A DNA stretch of 59,510 bases from Spirochaetia bacterium. Lineage in GTDB: Bacteria > Spirochaetota > Leptospiria > Turneriellales > JAOUOS01. Below the pieces are notes generated by a model that saw nothing but the letters and a program-made list of their open reading frames with translations, made no database searches and was not told where the DNA came from. Within the stretch, counting starts at the first letter, position 1; every line of letters begins with the position of its first letter. The position numbers and the translations under genes were made by a program. This document shows, one piece after another, positions 8,638 to 17,566 of this stretch. Where the stretch lies: assembly GCA_029880265.1 (NCBI GenBank), contig JAOUOT010000017.1, positions 1-59,510 of the forward strand. Reading direction: 5' to 3'.

Positions 8638-9846
8638 TTAACGTACATTTATAGGTTTTATAACATCTACGGTTTCTTTGTACAAATAAAGACTTCCAGT
8701 AACAAGATGAAGCGCATCTTTTTGTTCTTCTAAGAAATCGATAATTTGACTGAATTTATTTATATGAGAAAACGGAATATTCAACTTATGCTGCATATTA
8801 TAAAACTCGTCTTTAGAATAAAAATTATCGCCGGCTGGCAGAAGTATTATACTGGAAATATTTAAATTCAGTTTTTCTTGAATAAGGCTGGTTAAGAAGT
8901 TCTGAAGACTTCTTTCTTTCATCATATTGATATATATTTGTATTTTTTTGTCGGGATATCTCTCTTTAAGCAGCAAACCAAGCTCAAAAGACGATACGCT
9001 ATTATGAGCCGAATCAAAAATCAACAGGGGTTTTTTATTAAGAATTTCAAAAATTCCCGGCAACTCTTTTTTGATTTTATGGGGAGGTTTTGAAAAAAAA
9101 TCCTGATAAATATAATCGGCGGCAAAAATGTTTTTTTCTATAAAATTTAATTTCTCAGGAATTTTTACAAACGACAATTTTGCGTTTTGTTTTTTAGCGT
9201 ACCTGAATAAAACTTCAGCCGCTTCGTCTTCTTGAGGCATAGAATAAACGACTCCGTTTTTTTTTATAATGCCTGCTTTCTCTCTGGCAATTTTTTTTAG
9301 AGAATTACCCAATATATTTACGTGATCTAAGCCTATAGGGGCAATAACGCAAAAAAGCGGCTTTAAATTATTCGTAGAATCAAGCCTGCCGCCTAAACCC
9401 GTTTCAATAACGGCATAATCGACGCTCTCGTGCTTGAAAATATAAAACGCCATCGCCGTAAGCGCGTCAAAAAAACTCAATTGAAAATTAACGGTCAATG
9501 GCCTAATTTCATGCCATGCTTTTTCTAATAAATTATCAGAAACCGGAGCGTCGTTTATTAAAAAGCGTTCGTTTATCGCCATAAGATGAGGCGATAAATA
9601 AGAAGCCGTTTTGACCTTTTGTTTTTGAATTAATCTTGAAAGATATCTTACCAGACTGCCCTTTCCCGATGTGCCCGCAACATGTATTGTCTTATAGTCA
9701 AATTGCGGATTTTTAAGCTTTTTAAGAGATTCTCTTAAATGTTTCGGAGAATAGGCATTGGGCATAAATCGTCTGGATTTTTCGAAATTATTATTCTTAA
9801 AAAAATCGAGTATTTCTTTTTCAATAGAAATTGAATTTTTTTTCAT
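8638..9846 (-). CDS. folC: Folylpolyglutamate synthase / dihydrofolate synthase
   Basis: A Mur-ligase-fold enzyme that ligates glutamate to dihydropteroate or folates with ATP. The P-loop HVAGTSGKGS is at residues 55-64 (family HVAGTNGKGS), followed by SPHL and ERF, then ETGLGGRLDSTN and GLDHVNILGNSLKKIAREKAGI, all FolC signatures. The C-terminal domain has FDSAHNS where the family has DGAHNP. At 402 residues it is slightly short because the C-terminal domain is abbreviated. Its ATG overlaps the stop of the upstream secreted-protein gene by four bases (ATGA type), so they are translationally coupled. Confidence 0.88.
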   Translation of the reverse strand: MKKNSISIEKEILDFFKNNNFEKSRRFMPNAYSPKHLRESLKKLKNPQFDYKTIHVAGTSGKGSLVRYLSRLIQKQKVKTASYLSPHLMAINERFLINDAPVSDNLLEKAWHEIRPLTVNFQLSFFDALTAMAFYIFKHESVDYAVIETGLGGRLDSTNNLKPLFCVIAPIGLDHVNILGNSLKKIAREKAGIIKKNGVVYSMPQEDEAAEVLFRYAKKQNAKLSFVKIPEKLNFIEKNIFAADYIYQDFFSKPPHKIKKELPGIFEILNKKPLLIFDSAHNSVSSFELGLLLKERYPDKKIQIYINMMKERSLQNFLTSLIQEKLNLNISSIILLPAGDNFYSKDEFYNMQHKLNIPFSHINKFSQIIDFLEEQKDALHLVTGSLYLYKETVDVIKPINVR

Positions 9847-11594
9847 TCGTCGAAGTTTAACTTTTTCTGCAATTCTATTAATTGTTTTTTATATTGAATC
9901 AGTTTTTCGGGATTATCTTTATGCTGCCGAATATTTTTTCTTATAATTTCTATTTCTGAAAGCATATCGGTATTTTCTCTTAAAGTCGGTTCGTTTGCGA
10001 GATTAAACGGATCTATGAAAAACAAATGATGTACCGACGAGCTAAACTGGTTGCTCCCCGGATCTTTCGCCTTTACGTGAAGATAATACTTTCCCGGTTT
10101 AAGATTTTTATCGATAGAAGCTATGCCGTTTTTTATATTCAACTTCATGTCAGGGTCGTCTTTTGAACGAGAGCTGATTTTGGCGTAATAATCTACCGGA
10201 GCGGGATTTGTAAACACAAACTGCAGGCGCCCGGCCGGAACCACGTTTTCTGCCACCTGATTTAAAAGCAATATAGAAGGCTCCTGAGGAAGGTACTTCC
10301 ACTCTATGGGCAAATGATACAAGGCCGAAGACTGTTTAGTTTCAGGATCGCGAATTTGAAGATGAAAACCGTAAAACCCGTCTTTTAAATTTTCAAAAAC
10401 CAGACGATTTTCAGAAAGCATTCTATCTTCGGCCAAAGGCTCTGATTTTTCTTTTTGGTCCAGAAGATATCGTGTTTCAAATTTTTTATTTACGGGCCTT
10501 GTTTGCCAGCTAATATGAAGTTCAGGGGTTTTTGATTGGGCATCTATTCTCCATTTGATATCGTAAATAGCGGGTTTTTCTTCGTTCCAAGCTTCTTTGT
10601 ACAGATGATAAAACTCGGTTTCTAATAAAATTGTAATTTCATTGTTCATCCACATCGGATGTATTTTTTTGTTCCAGAATAATTTTTTCTCTTGCAGGCT
10701 GCCTTTTATCTTGCCGAAAGAAAAATCTATGTATTGAATACGATAAATGCTGTTTGTTTTTGAAGATGGGAGAAGAAGAAAAAAATTATTTTCATGAACA
10801 ATAGGAATAATTTCGTCGGCAAATCGAATTCGATCGTCTTTAAAATCTGAAGACGATCTTAAATTTTTATCAATCCAGAATCTCCAGAGATTTCCCGTGG
10901 CGTCAATACCCGTAAGATAAAGCTTATTTTCCCAAAAAAAATAATTAGGCTTCATTATATGAGAAGGCATTTGGTATGTTTCAACTTTGTCTTTTTGGTA
11001 AATCTTCCATGTATAACTGCTCGCTGTTTTTAAAACGACATGTATTTTTTCAGTCGACGCCTCAAGAAAAACCGTCTCAACGGGAAACTCGCTGTATAAT
11101 AGCTCCTGATATTCTTCGTTCTTAAATAACGAAATAACATGATTATTTTTATTTTTATAATAAAAAACGCATACAGGGTTTCCCGTTTCGTCTATTCGAA
11201 CGTCGGCCTGTAAAATATCATAATCAAAAGAATAGTCGGCCTCGTAGATTAATTCTCCTTCTTTATTAAAGGCGGTAAAGTATAGCTCTTTATCTTCATA
11301 AGAAAAAGCTGTCAGCAGATCTCCTTTTTTTATGGGAAAGTGTTTTATAAACCCCGGACGCGAAGAATATGAGTACATCTCTTTTGTAACTAACTTGTCA
11401 TTTTCAATCGAATATAGAAAAAGATCGCTGTCTTTAAGAGCAAAAAAACTTTTTTTCCATGAGCCCCAGTGGGCGGTAACGGGAGTTATGCCGGTTAACG
11501 GCCATGAAATAGAAAACAAGTTCTCCGTAAAAAATGCCGCGAATAATAACAAGAAATATCGCAGAATATAAAAATATCTATTAAAAATATGCAC
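9843..11594 (-). CDS. Secreted beta-rich protein with C-terminal Ig/FN3-like modules
   Basis: A 583-residue protein with a signal peptide (hydrophobic run at about residues 8-27). Its first 340 residues are strand-rich and propeller-like, with repeated short YLTGID- or FFLLLPS-type strands. Two Ig/FN3-like modules follow; each ends with a strand of the form GFYGFHLQIRD or GKYYLHVKAKDPG, and then comes a short coiled coil (about 545-583). The same strand motif occurs in the protein at 13242-15836, so the two are likely distant paralogues. It is probably periplasmic or surface-exposed. It is the first gene of the folC-gcvT-pgeF run, an odd partner for metabolic genes. The ligand is unknown. Confidence 0.6.
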   Translation of the reverse strand: MHIFNRYFYILRYFLLLFAAFFTENLFSISWPLTGITPVTAHWGSWKKSFFALKDSDLFLYSIENDKLVTKEMYSYSSRPGFIKHFPIKKGDLLTAFSYEDKELYFTAFNKEGELIYEADYSFDYDILQADVRIDETGNPVCVFYYKNKNNHVISLFKNEEYQELLYSEFPVETVFLEASTEKIHVVLKTASSYTWKIYQKDKVETYQMPSHIMKPNYFFWENKLYLTGIDATGNLWRFWIDKNLRSSSDFKDDRIRFADEIIPIVHENNFFLLLPSSKTNSIYRIQYIDFSFGKIKGSLQEKKLFWNKKIHPMWMNNEITILLETEFYHLYKEAWNEEKPAIYDIKWRIDAQSKTPELHISWQTRPVNKKFETRYLLDQKEKSEPLAEDRMLSENRLVFENLKDGFYGFHLQIRDPETKQSSALYHLPIEWKYLPQEPSILLLNQVAENVVPAGRLQFVFTNPAPVDYYAKISSRSKDDPDMKLNIKNGIASIDKNLKPGKYYLHVKAKDPGSNQFSSSVHHLFFIDPFNLANEPTLRENTDMLSEIEIIRKNIRQHKDNPEKLIQYKKQLIELQKKLNFDE

Positions 11595-11692
11595 AATAGG
11601 GAAAACAATGAAATCATTTCGCTATTTCAAGTATAATTTTTTTAACTTTCACAAAACTTAAAAGGGGCCGTGTATTCATTTCTTAACTTGCT

Positions 11693-11733
11693 TGACGTCA
11701 TATATTGACTTTTTTTATCTTATTGAATATATT
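11693..11733 (+). promoter_or_regulatory. sigma70-type promoter of the nifU-like gene with an upstream TGACGTCA palindrome
   Basis: TTGACT at 11705-11710 and TATATT at 11728-11733 are separated by 17 bp, a near-consensus promoter 27 bp before the ATG at 11760. The perfect 8-bp palindrome TGACGTCA (11693-11700) sits four bases upstream of the -35 box. The same palindrome occupies nearly the same place in the 43687-43727 promoter. Confidence 0.55.
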
Positions 11734-11759
11734 AAATATGAAAATCAGGAAAATATAAA

Positions 11760-12200
11760 ATGTCGGTAAACGAACTATACAGAGAAGTAATATTAGACCA
11801 TTTTGAGAATCCGCGAAACAAGGGTAAAATATCTCCTTGCGATTTTCACGAACACGGTTCAAATCCGTTATGCGGCGATTCGATAGAGCTTTATTTGAAC
11901 ATGAAAGACGACAAAGTCGCAGAAATCAAGTATGAAGGCAACGGCTGCTCTATCAGCCAGGCTTCGATTTCTATGATGACAGAAATCGTCGCTGGCAAAG
12001 ATATTGCCGAAATTAAAAATATACTTAATTTATTTAAGGGCATGATGCTTGAAGATAAAGAAAATCCGTTTGAAAACGATTATGACCTTGAAGACTTAGG
12101 AGCTCTTGAAGGCGTAAAACAATATCCCGTAAGAATAAAATGCGCGCTTTTAGGGTGGAACACTTTACAGGAGATTTTAAAAAAAATTACTGAAAAATAA
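11760..12200 (+). CDS. Iron-sulfur scaffold/sulfur-transfer protein, SufU/IscU type
   Basis: A 146-residue NifU_N-family protein. The three conserved cysteines are present: NPLCGDS (about residue 38), GNGCSISQAS (about 63) and RIKCALLGW (about 129). The aspartate after the first Cys is kept. An insertion of about 20 residues between the second and third Cys, and the GCSIS motif, point to the SufU subtype, a zinc protein that takes sulfur from SufS, rather than IscU. No SufS or SufBCD gene is nearby. It has its own promoter and lies 29 bp upstream of the MBL-fold gene. I am sure of the family and less sure of SufU versus IscU. Confidence 0.85.
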   Translation: MSVNELYREVILDHFENPRNKGKISPCDFHEHGSNPLCGDSIELYLNMKDDKVAEIKYEGNGCSISQASISMMTEIVAGKDIAEIKNILNLFKGMMLEDKENPFENDYDLEDLGALEGVKQYPVRIKCALLGWNTLQEILKKITEK

Positions 12201-12229
12201 TCGACTTTTCTTCGTTAATATAAATAAGC

Positions 12230-13186
12230 ATGAAAATAAAATTTTGGGGCGTTCGTGGTTCAATAGCTTCGCCCATTAACGGAAAGATGGTAGAGCAAAA
12301 AATAAGAGAAGTCTTAAAACTTGCTTCTCCTGCGGATATATTATCTCCCGAATCGATAGACCGTTTTCTTCAGACTTTGCCCTATTCTCTTAAAGGAACC
12401 TATGGCGGCAATACAACGTGCATAGAGCTTATAACAGAAGAAGATCAAACGATAATCATAGACGCCGGCACGGGACTTAGACAGCTGGGCAAATCTCTGG
12501 TAGATAACGGAAAGATGACCGGTAAAGGAGAAATTTCAATATTCTTGAGCCACTCTCACTGGGATCACATACAAGGATTAATGTTTTTTTTACCGATTTA
12601 TTTTAAGGGAAATAAAATAAAATTTTATTCATCGGTTGAAAATTTAGAGGAACGTTTGAGGTACCAGCAGATAAAAACTCATTTTCCCCTTACTTTAGAC
12701 GAAATGGCCGCCGATAAGATATTTAATCATTTTCCAGAGGGAGTAACTGAAGAGTTATACGGTCTTGAATTTACCAGCAAAGCCGTAAGGCATCCCGGCG
12801 GGTGCTTTTCTTATAAATTCACGCAGCCCGACGGAAAGTCTTTTGTTTTTTGTTCAGACGCCGAGTTCAGCATAGAAACAATGGATAATATTGAAGCTTA
12901 TATTGAATATTTTAGAAACGCCGATGTTCTTGTTTTTGATACGCAATATACGTTTGAAGAATCTCTTCAAAAAATCGACTGGGGGCATTCTTCGGCCGCA
13001 ATCGCCACCGATATCGCGATAAAAAGCAACGTAAAAAAACTTATATTATTTCATCATGAGCCTTTTTACGACGATGCAAAAATGGATCTTGTTACCATAA
13101 ACGCGTTCAAATACAAAGACATGACGGCGCCCTCGCATTTTTTAAAAATTGAAACCGCCTATGAAGGCATGGAAATAGACATTTAG
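12230..13186 (+). CDS. MBL-fold metallo-hydrolase
   Basis: A 318-residue metallo-beta-lactamase-fold protein. It opens with KIKFWGVRGSI and then GGNTTCIEL, typical of a widespread MBL subgroup related to RNase Z and class II phosphodiesterases. The metal motif HSHWDH is at about residues 107-112, with further ligands expected in RHPGG (about 188), SDAEF (about 205) and the C-terminal HHEP (about 283). An insertion of about 35 residues after GSIASP is unusual. The substrate is unknown; phosphodiester hydrolysis is possible. It follows the SufU-like gene and may share its transcript. Confidence 0.8.
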   Translation: MKIKFWGVRGSIASPINGKMVEQKIREVLKLASPADILSPESIDRFLQTLPYSLKGTYGGNTTCIELITEEDQTIIIDAGTGLRQLGKSLVDNGKMTGKGEISIFLSHSHWDHIQGLMFFLPIYFKGNKIKFYSSVENLEERLRYQQIKTHFPLTLDEMAADKIFNHFPEGVTEELYGLEFTSKAVRHPGGCFSYKFTQPDGKSFVFCSDAEFSIETMDNIEAYIEYFRNADVLVFDTQYTFEESLQKIDWGHSSAAIATDIAIKSNVKKLILFHHEPFYDDAKMDLVTINAFKYKDMTAPSHFLKIETAYEGMEIDI

Positions 13187-13241
13187 TATGTCGCAGTCAA
13201 ATGAATAAGAAAATACATTCTTATCATTTTTTTTTATACTT

Positions 13242-15836
13242 ATGAGTTTCTTTTTATTCTCACGCGCTTCTTATTTTATCAGGCGCTGCATGACCATTTT
13301 TTTCGCCTTAATCTTAGCTTTCATAAGCGCTGTGCCGGGTTCATTAATCGCAAACCCTACAGGATGGCACAACCCGATAAAAATAGCCGACAATACAAAT
13401 TACTACTCTGTTTTTAAAAACGAGAATCTTGAAAATATCTACGCGGTTACCGAACACCTGAAAGGTAAATTTAACGAAAAAAATCCGTCTAGCCTTGAAA
13501 TAAAATTACATCTTTACAACGGCCAAAATAAGGTTTTTTCAGAAATCATTCAAACGATAAAACTTGAAGCGGCGCCCGTGCTGTTTCCCCTTTATCCGGC
13601 GATTGCGGCTTCAAAAAACGGAATTCTCGTTGCATGGCAAGAAACAAATTATAAGATTGGCGGTACCGTAATTAAATATATTTTCAAACCAGCGGGGGCG
13701 TCTAAATTTAATTCGCCTACTATAATTAAATCAAAAAACGGCAACACTGCCATTTTGCCGTATCTACTCATAGACGATAAAGAGCGGTTCCATTTATTTT
13801 ATCAGCAAGAATTAGAGGCGACGCATTTTACTTTAATGCATGCGGTAAGTTCAGACGCAAACTTCTCAGAAGGCATACCCATCGTCTCTGACGTTAATTA
13901 CATAGGCAGGGGGATTTTTTTCCCTTCGGTCGCGATTGAAAACGAAGATTTTTATTTATTTTATCAAAACAGACTTCAAAAATCGGTTAAAGACGATATA
14001 TTTCTGATTTTTTCTTCAGATTATGCAGAAAGTTTTGACGAACCTGAAAAACTTACAGATAACAATTATAACGATTTTTCTCCCTCGGCTTTACTTATAG
14101 ACGACAAGCTTGAATGGGTATGGCAGGCAAATCCCGAAAAAAGCTGGAGCATTTTTTACGGTCAAAAAGAAGGCGGCAAAAAAAAAATTTCAAATACAAA
14201 CGCCAACTGTTACCTGCCCCAGATAGCTTATCTTAACGAAGCGGGAAGAGTAATCGTCTGGCATGATTTTCGCGAATCTCCGGCGCAGATTTACGGAATT
14301 TTTATCAATAAGAAAGACAATGAAGCTATCGGTAACGAACATAAAATAACCTTAGAAAAATCAGGAGCCTCTGAGCCAAGGCTTCATCAATGGCAACATA
14401 GCATATATCTTTTTTATTTAAGCGATAACGCTCTTTTTTCAAAAAAAGCCGATACAAAAGCTCATTTATTAAGCGTCTCTTCGTCGACGCATCCAACCGA
14501 TACGCCGGTTAACAATACAAAAGCGCTATTTAATTGGAATGTTCTTGACGAGCCCTCAGGCGTCGACAGATACGCATATATTCTCGATAAAACTCCCGAT
14601 ACAGTTCCCGTAATTTATAACCTTGAAAGCCAGAATAACCGCCTGACTTTAGATAAACTTACAGGCGGAAGGCATTATCTTCACATCAAATACCGCGATA
14701 ACGCCGGAAACGAATCAAAAACGGCGCATTATCCCATTATTATAGATTTAACTCCGCCAAGCGCCCCTGTTATTGAATCGCCATCTCATCCTGAAAATAC
14801 GGGAAGCGATAAAACCGGCGTTTTATTAAAATTTGAATCTCAAGACGACGACCGAATAAAACGATATCGCTACGCGTTTTCAAAGAACAGAGCCGCAAAA
14901 CCCAAAAAAACGACCCTTAAAAATGAAATTATTATCGATAACGTAAAACCTGATAATTATTTTTTTGTCGTTCAAGCCGAAGATTTCTCGGGAAATTTTT
15001 CAGAGATATCGGCTTATGAGGTAATAGTAACATCGGCCTCTCAAAAAGATTATTTTTTAATAAACAATATTTCATCAGGTCAATTAACGGGGAATAATTT
15101 AAAAATCACTGTAATTCCCAGGAAAAAGAAACTTCCGCAAATCGCCTATTTATCAATTGATTCAAAATCAAAAGACCCTTACCAGACAGGCGAAAAACTG
15201 GAGTTTCAAAAATCTAACGAGGGATATTCTTTTTCATATGATATTTCAAAATTTAAAGAAGGTCTTTTTGTCGCGTCTTTAGGAATCGAATTTTCTGACA
15301 GTACGCAAAGCGAAACTCATGAGTTCTTTTTCGAAAGAATTAAAGACATAAAGAAACCTAAAAAAATGCTGGTAATTAAAGACGGTAAAAGATATGCCGC
15401 AAAGCCGTCCCCGAAAAAAAGAGGAAGCTTTGTTCCCGAAATTGAAATTGAAAAAATGGGCAACCTTATAGAAATAAATTTTCTAATAGGAGATTATTAT
15501 AAAGACATCTTAAACGGATACATCTGGCACCTGACAAAAAAACCAGAAATTCCTTCGGGAGAAATCAACTCGGCAGGAGGTCCTGAATATATTTATAACC
15601 TGGAACCCGGAACATATTATCTCGCCGTCAAGCCGGTTTTTTCAAAAAACCTTCAAAAGGAAGATATCTATGCATACACCGCCATTATAATTGAGCCTTT
15701 TTTAAGCCGAAAAACAGTCATTATATTAGCGCCAATCGCCTTGTTTCTATTTATTCTTGGCTTAATTTCATATCTAAAAAAAGATCTTATGCGATTTCTT
15801 ATATCGCGGTTTACAAAGAAATACATTTCTTATTAA
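13242..15836 (+). CDS. Large secreted propeller / Ig-like protein with C-terminal membrane anchor
   Basis: An 864-residue protein. A signal segment (about residues 15-36, FFALILAFISAVPGSLIA) is followed by a sialidase-like six-blade-type region with repeated motifs such as HLFYQQE, FYLFYQNR and IYLFYLSD. From about residue 415 come Ig/FN3-like modules, each ending in a strand like GRHYLHIKYRDNAGNES or DNYFFVVQAEDFSGNFS. A single TM (about 827-845) is followed by a basic tail, so it is held in a membrane with its bulk outside the cytoplasm. No catalytic sialidase residues can be claimed. It resembles the product of 9843-11594. An internal ATG at codon 17 is an alternative start. Confidence 0.6.
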   Translation: MSFFLFSRASYFIRRCMTIFFALILAFISAVPGSLIANPTGWHNPIKIADNTNYYSVFKNENLENIYAVTEHLKGKFNEKNPSSLEIKLHLYNGQNKVFSEIIQTIKLEAAPVLFPLYPAIAASKNGILVAWQETNYKIGGTVIKYIFKPAGASKFNSPTIIKSKNGNTAILPYLLIDDKERFHLFYQQELEATHFTLMHAVSSDANFSEGIPIVSDVNYIGRGIFFPSVAIENEDFYLFYQNRLQKSVKDDIFLIFSSDYAESFDEPEKLTDNNYNDFSPSALLIDDKLEWVWQANPEKSWSIFYGQKEGGKKKISNTNANCYLPQIAYLNEAGRVIVWHDFRESPAQIYGIFINKKDNEAIGNEHKITLEKSGASEPRLHQWQHSIYLFYLSDNALFSKKADTKAHLLSVSSSTHPTDTPVNNTKALFNWNVLDEPSGVDRYAYILDKTPDTVPVIYNLESQNNRLTLDKLTGGRHYLHIKYRDNAGNESKTAHYPIIIDLTPPSAPVIESPSHPENTGSDKTGVLLKFESQDDDRIKRYRYAFSKNRAAKPKKTTLKNEIIIDNVKPDNYFFVVQAEDFSGNFSEISAYEVIVTSASQKDYFLINNISSGQLTGNNLKITVIPRKKKLPQIAYLSIDSKSKDPYQTGEKLEFQKSNEGYSFSYDISKFKEGLFVASLGIEFSDSTQSETHEFFFERIKDIKKPKKMLVIKDGKRYAAKPSPKKRGSFVPEIEIEKMGNLIEINFLIGDYYKDILNGYIWHLTKKPEIPSGEINSAGGPEYIYNLEPGTYYLAVKPVFSKNLQKEDIYAYTAIIIEPFLSRKTVIILAPIALFLFILGLISYLKKDLMRFLISRFTKKYISY

Positions 15837-15905
15837 ATCATTAAGACAATCTCATATTCCACACAAATGCTTACGCAAAATCTATTTATGGCAAGACAAT
15901 ATTTC

Positions 15906-15934
15906 TTGACAACTTAAACGCGATATTGTTTAAT
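15906..15934 (+). promoter_or_regulatory. sigma70-type promoter of the MCE unit
   Basis: TTGACA (15906-15911) and TTTAAT (15929-15934) are separated by 17 bp. They lie 24 bp upstream of the first ATG of the ABC-like gene. Confidence 0.55.
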
Positions 15935-15958
15935 TCATTAAGAAGTGTTTAAATAAAA

Positions 15959-16837
15959 ATGATTTTAAATTTTTTTAGAAAATCAAAAAAACTAAAAGGT
16001 TTCAAACTTAAAGGGTTGCCATGTTATGAAATCATGTCTTCTATTGTTCAAGAGGGTAAAAAAGTGCCCTTAATAACTTTTGAAAAAGTTTATTATACCG
16101 ATAACATCACAAAAAAATCTTTAAAGAATATCACTTTCAGCATAAATCCGGGCGAAAGCGTGGTCTTTATAGGTCCCGAAAACAGCGGTAAAGAACTGAT
16201 TCTAGATTTAATTATAGCAAAGACATATTCAGATAAAGGCGATGTCTTTCTTTTTGACAGAGCGCTGGCCCTGGAATCGGAAGAGTTTATAGAAAAAATG
16301 CGTTCGTGTATCGGCGTTGTTTCGCATAGTTTTGGCTTAATAAATAATCTTAGCGCAAAAGAAAATATACTGCTGCCTTTAAGGTACCATACAATTTTAA
16401 ATGAAAAAGGACTTCAGTCTATTGCCTCTAGATATTTAAAAAAATTTCATTTATTAGATAAAGAAAATCTTAGACCTCAATTGCTTAATTACAGCGAAAA
16501 GTTCAAAACGGCATTTATAAGAGCCGTTATCTCAAAACCGCAAATTGTTTTAATTGAAGACGCAATAGACGGTCAATGTCCCATCTCATCGGCTAGTATT
16601 ATAAATCATATTAAAGACGAAAAGGAAAACTTCGGCACTTCTTTTTTAATATCGGCTTATAATCCCTCTTTATTTTACGGTTTAAATGCGCGCTTTATTT
16701 TAATCTATGACGGCAGAATTCTCTTTGACGGTTCTGAAGACGATTTTAAAAGAAGCCAAAACGCTTATGTAAAACAATATTTGTATCATCCTCTTAAAGG
16801 ACCCATGAACCATTACAATCTGGAGGCAGCTACATGA
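15959..16837 (+). CDS. Degenerate ABC-transporter ATPase paired with an MCE protein (MlaF-like pseudo-ATPase)
   Basis: A 292-residue ABC ATPase-fold protein in the place MlaF holds beside MlaD. The fold is recognisable (SLKNITFSINPGESVVFIGP), but the catalytic motifs are altered. Walker A is GPENSGKE (72-79), with Glu where Ser/Thr should follow the Lys. The Q-loop position has His123. The LSGGQ signature reads LNYSE (about 176-180). Walker B ends IEDA instead of DEP. The H-loop His is replaced by Tyr (SAYN, about 234). It probably cannot hydrolyse ATP alone and may be structural or work with a canonical partner. Residues 1-25 are an unusual basic extension; an ATG at 16034 is an alternative start. 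It overlaps the next gene by four bases. Confidence 0.72.
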   Translation: MILNFFRKSKKLKGFKLKGLPCYEIMSSIVQEGKKVPLITFEKVYYTDNITKKSLKNITFSINPGESVVFIGPENSGKELILDLIIAKTYSDKGDVFLFDRALALESEEFIEKMRSCIGVVSHSFGLINNLSAKENILLPLRYHTILNEKGLQSIASRYLKKFHLLDKENLRPQLLNYSEKFKTAFIRAVISKPQIVLIEDAIDGQCPISSASIINHIKDEKENFGTSFLISAYNPSLFYGLNARFILIYDGRILFDGSEDDFKRSQNAYVKQYLYHPLKGPMNHYNLEAAT

Positions 16838-17565
16838 AAATGCAAAAAGACGATGTCTTTACCGGTATCTTTGTAATTATAGGATCGGCCCTGGCCCTGG
16901 GAACCCTTCTTTTAATGCTAGGCTATGATTTAATGGAAAAAAAGACCGAATATATCGTACGTATGGAGAAATTAGCGGGTATAAAAAAAGGAACCCCTGT
17001 TAAAATAAAAAACTATAGCGTCGGCGAAGTTACAGAAGTCATTCCCATTTATGGTTCAGATATATATTTTAAAGCCGTGATTTCAATTGACAGCAGTATG
17101 ATTTTATATCGGGGCACAAAAGTAAACATTGCTTCGCAAAATGTCATAGGCGATACAATAATACAGCTTTTTCCTTCGCATGAAGAAACTCAAAAATTAA
17201 AAAAAGGAGAAACACTTTTTGCGACAAATATAGTAAACCTTGATCAAATGGTTTCACAGCTTTCTCAATTAATTGGCAATGTAAGCCAAGTAATATCAGA
17301 TTTCGGAAGTTTAGCGGGAAGCGATATAAAAATACTTTTAACCAACTTAAATATGGCCATTATAAGTATGAACAGGTTATTGACTTCATCTGAAGAAAAA
17401 CTCGCTGAAATTATGTATAATTTGGCAAATACAACAAAAACATTGAATACATTTGTGGATGAAATTTCAAAAGACCCATGGAAACTTTTAGAAAAAAAAG
17501 AAGAAACCAAGGGCTCTCGCTCAGGTTCTAAATCTGGTTCTAATTCGGCGCCTGCATTGCCATAA
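16834..17565 (+). CDS. MlaD-like MCE-domain protein
   Basis: A 243-residue protein with one N-terminal TM (about residues 10-29) and an MCE domain (about 36-115). It shows the family sequence KLAGIKKGTPVKIKNYSVGEV and later SQNVIGDTIIQLFP. Such proteins form periplasmic rings that carry phospholipids between membranes. Residues 130-215 form a helical region like the channel helices of MCE proteins, and the tail is Ser/Gly/Lys-rich (KGSRSGSKSGSNS). Its ATG overlaps the TGA of the ATPase-like gene. No MlaE permease, MlaC or MlaB is adjacent, although the AsmA protein at 2627 is also linked to lipid transport. Confidence 0.82.
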   Translation: MKMQKDDVFTGIFVIIGSALALGTLLLMLGYDLMEKKTEYIVRMEKLAGIKKGTPVKIKNYSVGEVTEVIPIYGSDIYFKAVISIDSSMILYRGTKVNIASQNVIGDTIIQLFPSHEETQKLKKGETLFATNIVNLDQMVSQLSQLIGNVSQVISDFGSLAGSDIKILLTNLNMAIISMNRLLTSSEEKLAEIMYNLANTTKTLNTFVDEISKDPWKLLEKKEETKGSRSGSKSGSNSAPALP

Positions 17566-17566
17566 A

